A stretch of 6,403 nucleotides of DNA, taken from assembly GCA_002733155.1 (NCBI GenBank), contig NVUO01000011.1, forward strand, positions 43,985 to 50,387, written 5' to 3'. Position 1 is the first letter of the stretch. Each line of letters starts with the position of its first letter. This DNA comes from Sulfurimonas sp. GTDB lineage: Bacteria > Campylobacterota > Campylobacteria > Campylobacterales > Sulfurimonadaceae. This document shows positions 4,741 through 6,403 of this stretch, one piece after another. Under the pieces are notes generated by a model, which searched no databases, was not told where the DNA came from, and worked only from the letters and a program-made list of their open reading frames with translations. A program made the position numbers and the translations under genes.

Positions 4741-6403
4741 ATGCAAAAAAATACGTATATAGTAGGATTTGGAAGAATTGGTGAACAAAGAGAATTAAAA
4801 AAAGCATTAGAGAGTTTTTGGGCTAAAAATACTTCATTTGATGAAGTTAAAAAAGTAGCAAAGCAGCTTAAAAAAAGACACTGGACTTATCAAAAAAATG
4901 CTGGCATAAGTTATATCAGTTCTAATGACTTTTCACTTTATGATAATATGCTTGATACTGCAATTATGCTTGGTGCAATCCCATCAAGATTTAAGGATAT
5001 AAAAGATGAAGAATTATACTTTTCAATGGCTAGAGGAAATAAAACATCTGTAGCTATGGAGATGACAAAGTGGTTTAATACAAACTATCATTATATAGTC
5101 CCAGAATTATCAATACATGATGAGTATAAATTAAACTCCACAAAACTTATAAATGAATATAAAGAGGCTAAAGAATTAGGTATAAAAACTAAGATAAATA
5201 TCATTGGCCCACTTACATTTTTAGGTTTAGCAAAAAGAGTAGATAGGGGTGATACATATGAGTTATTTAATAAAATATTAGTAATTTATGAAGAACTTTT
5301 AAAAGAGATAAGTTTACTTGATGAAAATATAACTCTACAAATTGATGAGCCAATTTTTGTAAAAGACAATGAGGTAAGACTACTAAGCCTTATCAAACCA
5401 ACTTACGATAAATTAGCAAAAATTAGTAAAAATATAAATATAGTTGTATGTACTTATTTTGAAAATTCTAATGAGGCTACAAAAATATTAGTTCATACGC
5501 CTATATGGGCTATTGGCTTGGATTTTTTACATGGAGATGAAAACCTAGACTCACTTAAAACTATAAAACAATCAGGTAAAAAATTAATAGCTGGGGTAGT
5601 TGATGGTAGAAATATTTGGAAAAATGATATTTTAAAAACAAATACTCTTTTAGAAAATATATCTGAAATCATAGATAAAGAAAATATAATTATCTCATCA
5701 TCATGTTCGCTTCTTCACACTCCATTTAGTCTAAAATATGAAGATAAGATGGATAAAGAGATAAAAAATTGGCTTTCTTATGCAGTGGAAAAACTATCAG
5801 AGCTATCTTTAATATCTAAAATATTTTTTGATGCTGAGCAAAATTTAAATATAGATGACAAGCTTATATTAGAAAATAATCAAAAAGCAAAAAAGAGTAG
5901 GGATACCTCTAAACTTATCCATGATTTTACAGTTCAAGATAGAGTAAAGAACTTTACTAAATTATCAAGAGATGGTAAGTATGAAAATAGAATTAAACTT
6001 CAAAAAGAGCTTTTAGATTATGCAGATTTAGCTACTACAACTATTGGTTCTTTTCCACAAACCCCAGAAGTTAGAAAAGCTAGACGTGATTTTAAAAATA
6101 ATATTATCTCAAAAAATGAATATGAAGCTCTAATGAAAGCATACATAGATGATTGTATATCTTTTCAAGAGGAGTGTGGATTAGAGATACTTGTTCATGG
6201 TGAACCTGAGAGAACTGATATGGTTGAATACTTTGGTGAGCAACTAAAAGGTTATGGTTTTTCACAAAATGGATGGGTTCAAAGTTATGGAAGTAGATGT
6301 GTAAAACCACCATTTATATATGGAGATGTCTCACGCCCAATACCAATAACAATTGATTGGATGAGCTACTCTCAAAGTAAAACAAAAAAAATAGTTAAAG
6401 GCA
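4741..6403 (+). CDS. metE: Cobalamin-independent methionine synthase MetE, partial, 3' end missing
   Basis: Transfers the methyl group of 5-methyltetrahydropteroyltri-glutamate to homocysteine, the last step of methionine synthesis, in the cytosol without vitamin B12. The frame is open without interruption from ATG to the right edge: 554 codons of an expected 750 or so. The N-terminal barrel carries GFGRIGEQRELKKALE (9-24), RHWTYQKNAGI (46-56), the MTKWFNTNYHYIVPEL block (108-123), the QIDEPIF strand (200-206) and SSSCSLLHTP (319-328). After a helical linker, the C-terminal barrel starts near TTTIGSFPQTPEVRKARRDF (432-451) and continues with HGEPERTDMVEYFGE (486-500) and QNGWVQSYGSRCVKPP (509-524). 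The zinc ligands (His, Cys, Glu, Cys) lie in the missing part. Family members usually have proline in GFPR where this has glycine (residue 11). The start is supported by AAAGGA seven bases upstream. Confidence 0.97.
   Translation, partial: MQKNTYIVGFGRIGEQRELKKALESFWAKNTSFDEVKKVAKQLKKRHWTYQKNAGISYISSNDFSLYDNMLDTAIMLGAIPSRFKDIKDEELYFSMARGNKTSVAMEMTKWFNTNYHYIVPELSIHDEYKLNSTKLINEYKEAKELGIKTKINIIGPLTFLGLAKRVDRGDTYELFNKILVIYEELLKEISLLDENITLQIDEPIFVKDNEVRLLSLIKPTYDKLAKISKNINIVVCTYFENSNEATKILVHTPIWAIGLDFLHGDENLDSLKTIKQSGKKLIAGVVDGRNIWKNDILKTNTLLENISEIIDKENIIISSSCSLLHTPFSLKYEDKMDKEIKNWLSYAVEKLSELSLISKIFFDAEQNLNIDDKLILENNQKAKKSRDTSKLIHDFTVQDRVKNFTKLSRDGKYENRIKLQKELLDYADLATTTIGSFPQTPEVRKARRDFKNNIISKNEYEALMKAYIDDCISFQEECGLEILVHGEPERTDMVEYFGEQLKGYGFSQNGWVQSYGSRCVKPPFIYGDVSRPIPITIDWMSYSQSKTKKIVKG

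Noticed and set aside
6104..6313. Minus-strand ORF of 69 codons inside metE
   Set aside because: It is antisense to the conserved HGEPERTDMVEYFGE region of MetE and rich in histidine as a by-product of that frame.

Overview
The window is AT-rich and coding-dense. It looks like a chromosomal segment of a Campylobacterota (epsilonproteobacterial) species, most plausibly a Sulfurimonas-type free-living relative of Campylobacter. The basis is the close resemblance of the Fur protein to Campylobacter Fur, the cvpA-fur-lysS gene order known from Campylobacter, the strong preference for A/T-ending codons, and promoter -10 boxes of the gnTAnaaT type. The genus is an inference; no rRNA or tRNA is present to fix it.

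Layout. Positions 1-645 hold the 5' part of a minus-strand class II DAHP synthase gene (entry to the shikimate pathway), cut by the left edge. A 148-base divergent promoter region (646-793) separates it from a tight plus-strand cluster: a soluble GGDEF diguanylate cyclase (794-1708), a CvpA-family membrane protein (1709-2356), the ferric uptake regulator Fur (2349-2822) and class II lysyl-tRNA synthetase (2832-4349, TTG start). The joints are an abutting stop/start, an 8-base overlap and a 9-base gap, so these four are almost certainly one operon. A small unrecognised ORF follows three bases after lysS, in the position that glyA occupies in Campylobacter. The right end (4741-6403) is the first 554 codons of metE, cobalamin-independent methionine synthase, cut by the right edge.

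The main genes are ordinary housekeeping and regulatory genes: aromatic amino acid synthesis, c-di-GMP signalling, iron regulation, lysine charging and methionine synthesis. The most unusual stretch is about 4581-4740, between the small ORF and metE. It has a GC-enriched hairpin-bearing island bounded by a perfect 12-base direct repeat. It also has a 9-base segment perfectly complementary to the metE Shine-Dalgarno region, part of which can alternatively pair upstream. These signs fit either a small inserted repeat element, a cis-acting metE leader switch, or an insertion that became the leader. No CRISPR array, tRNA, rRNA or full insertion sequence was seen.
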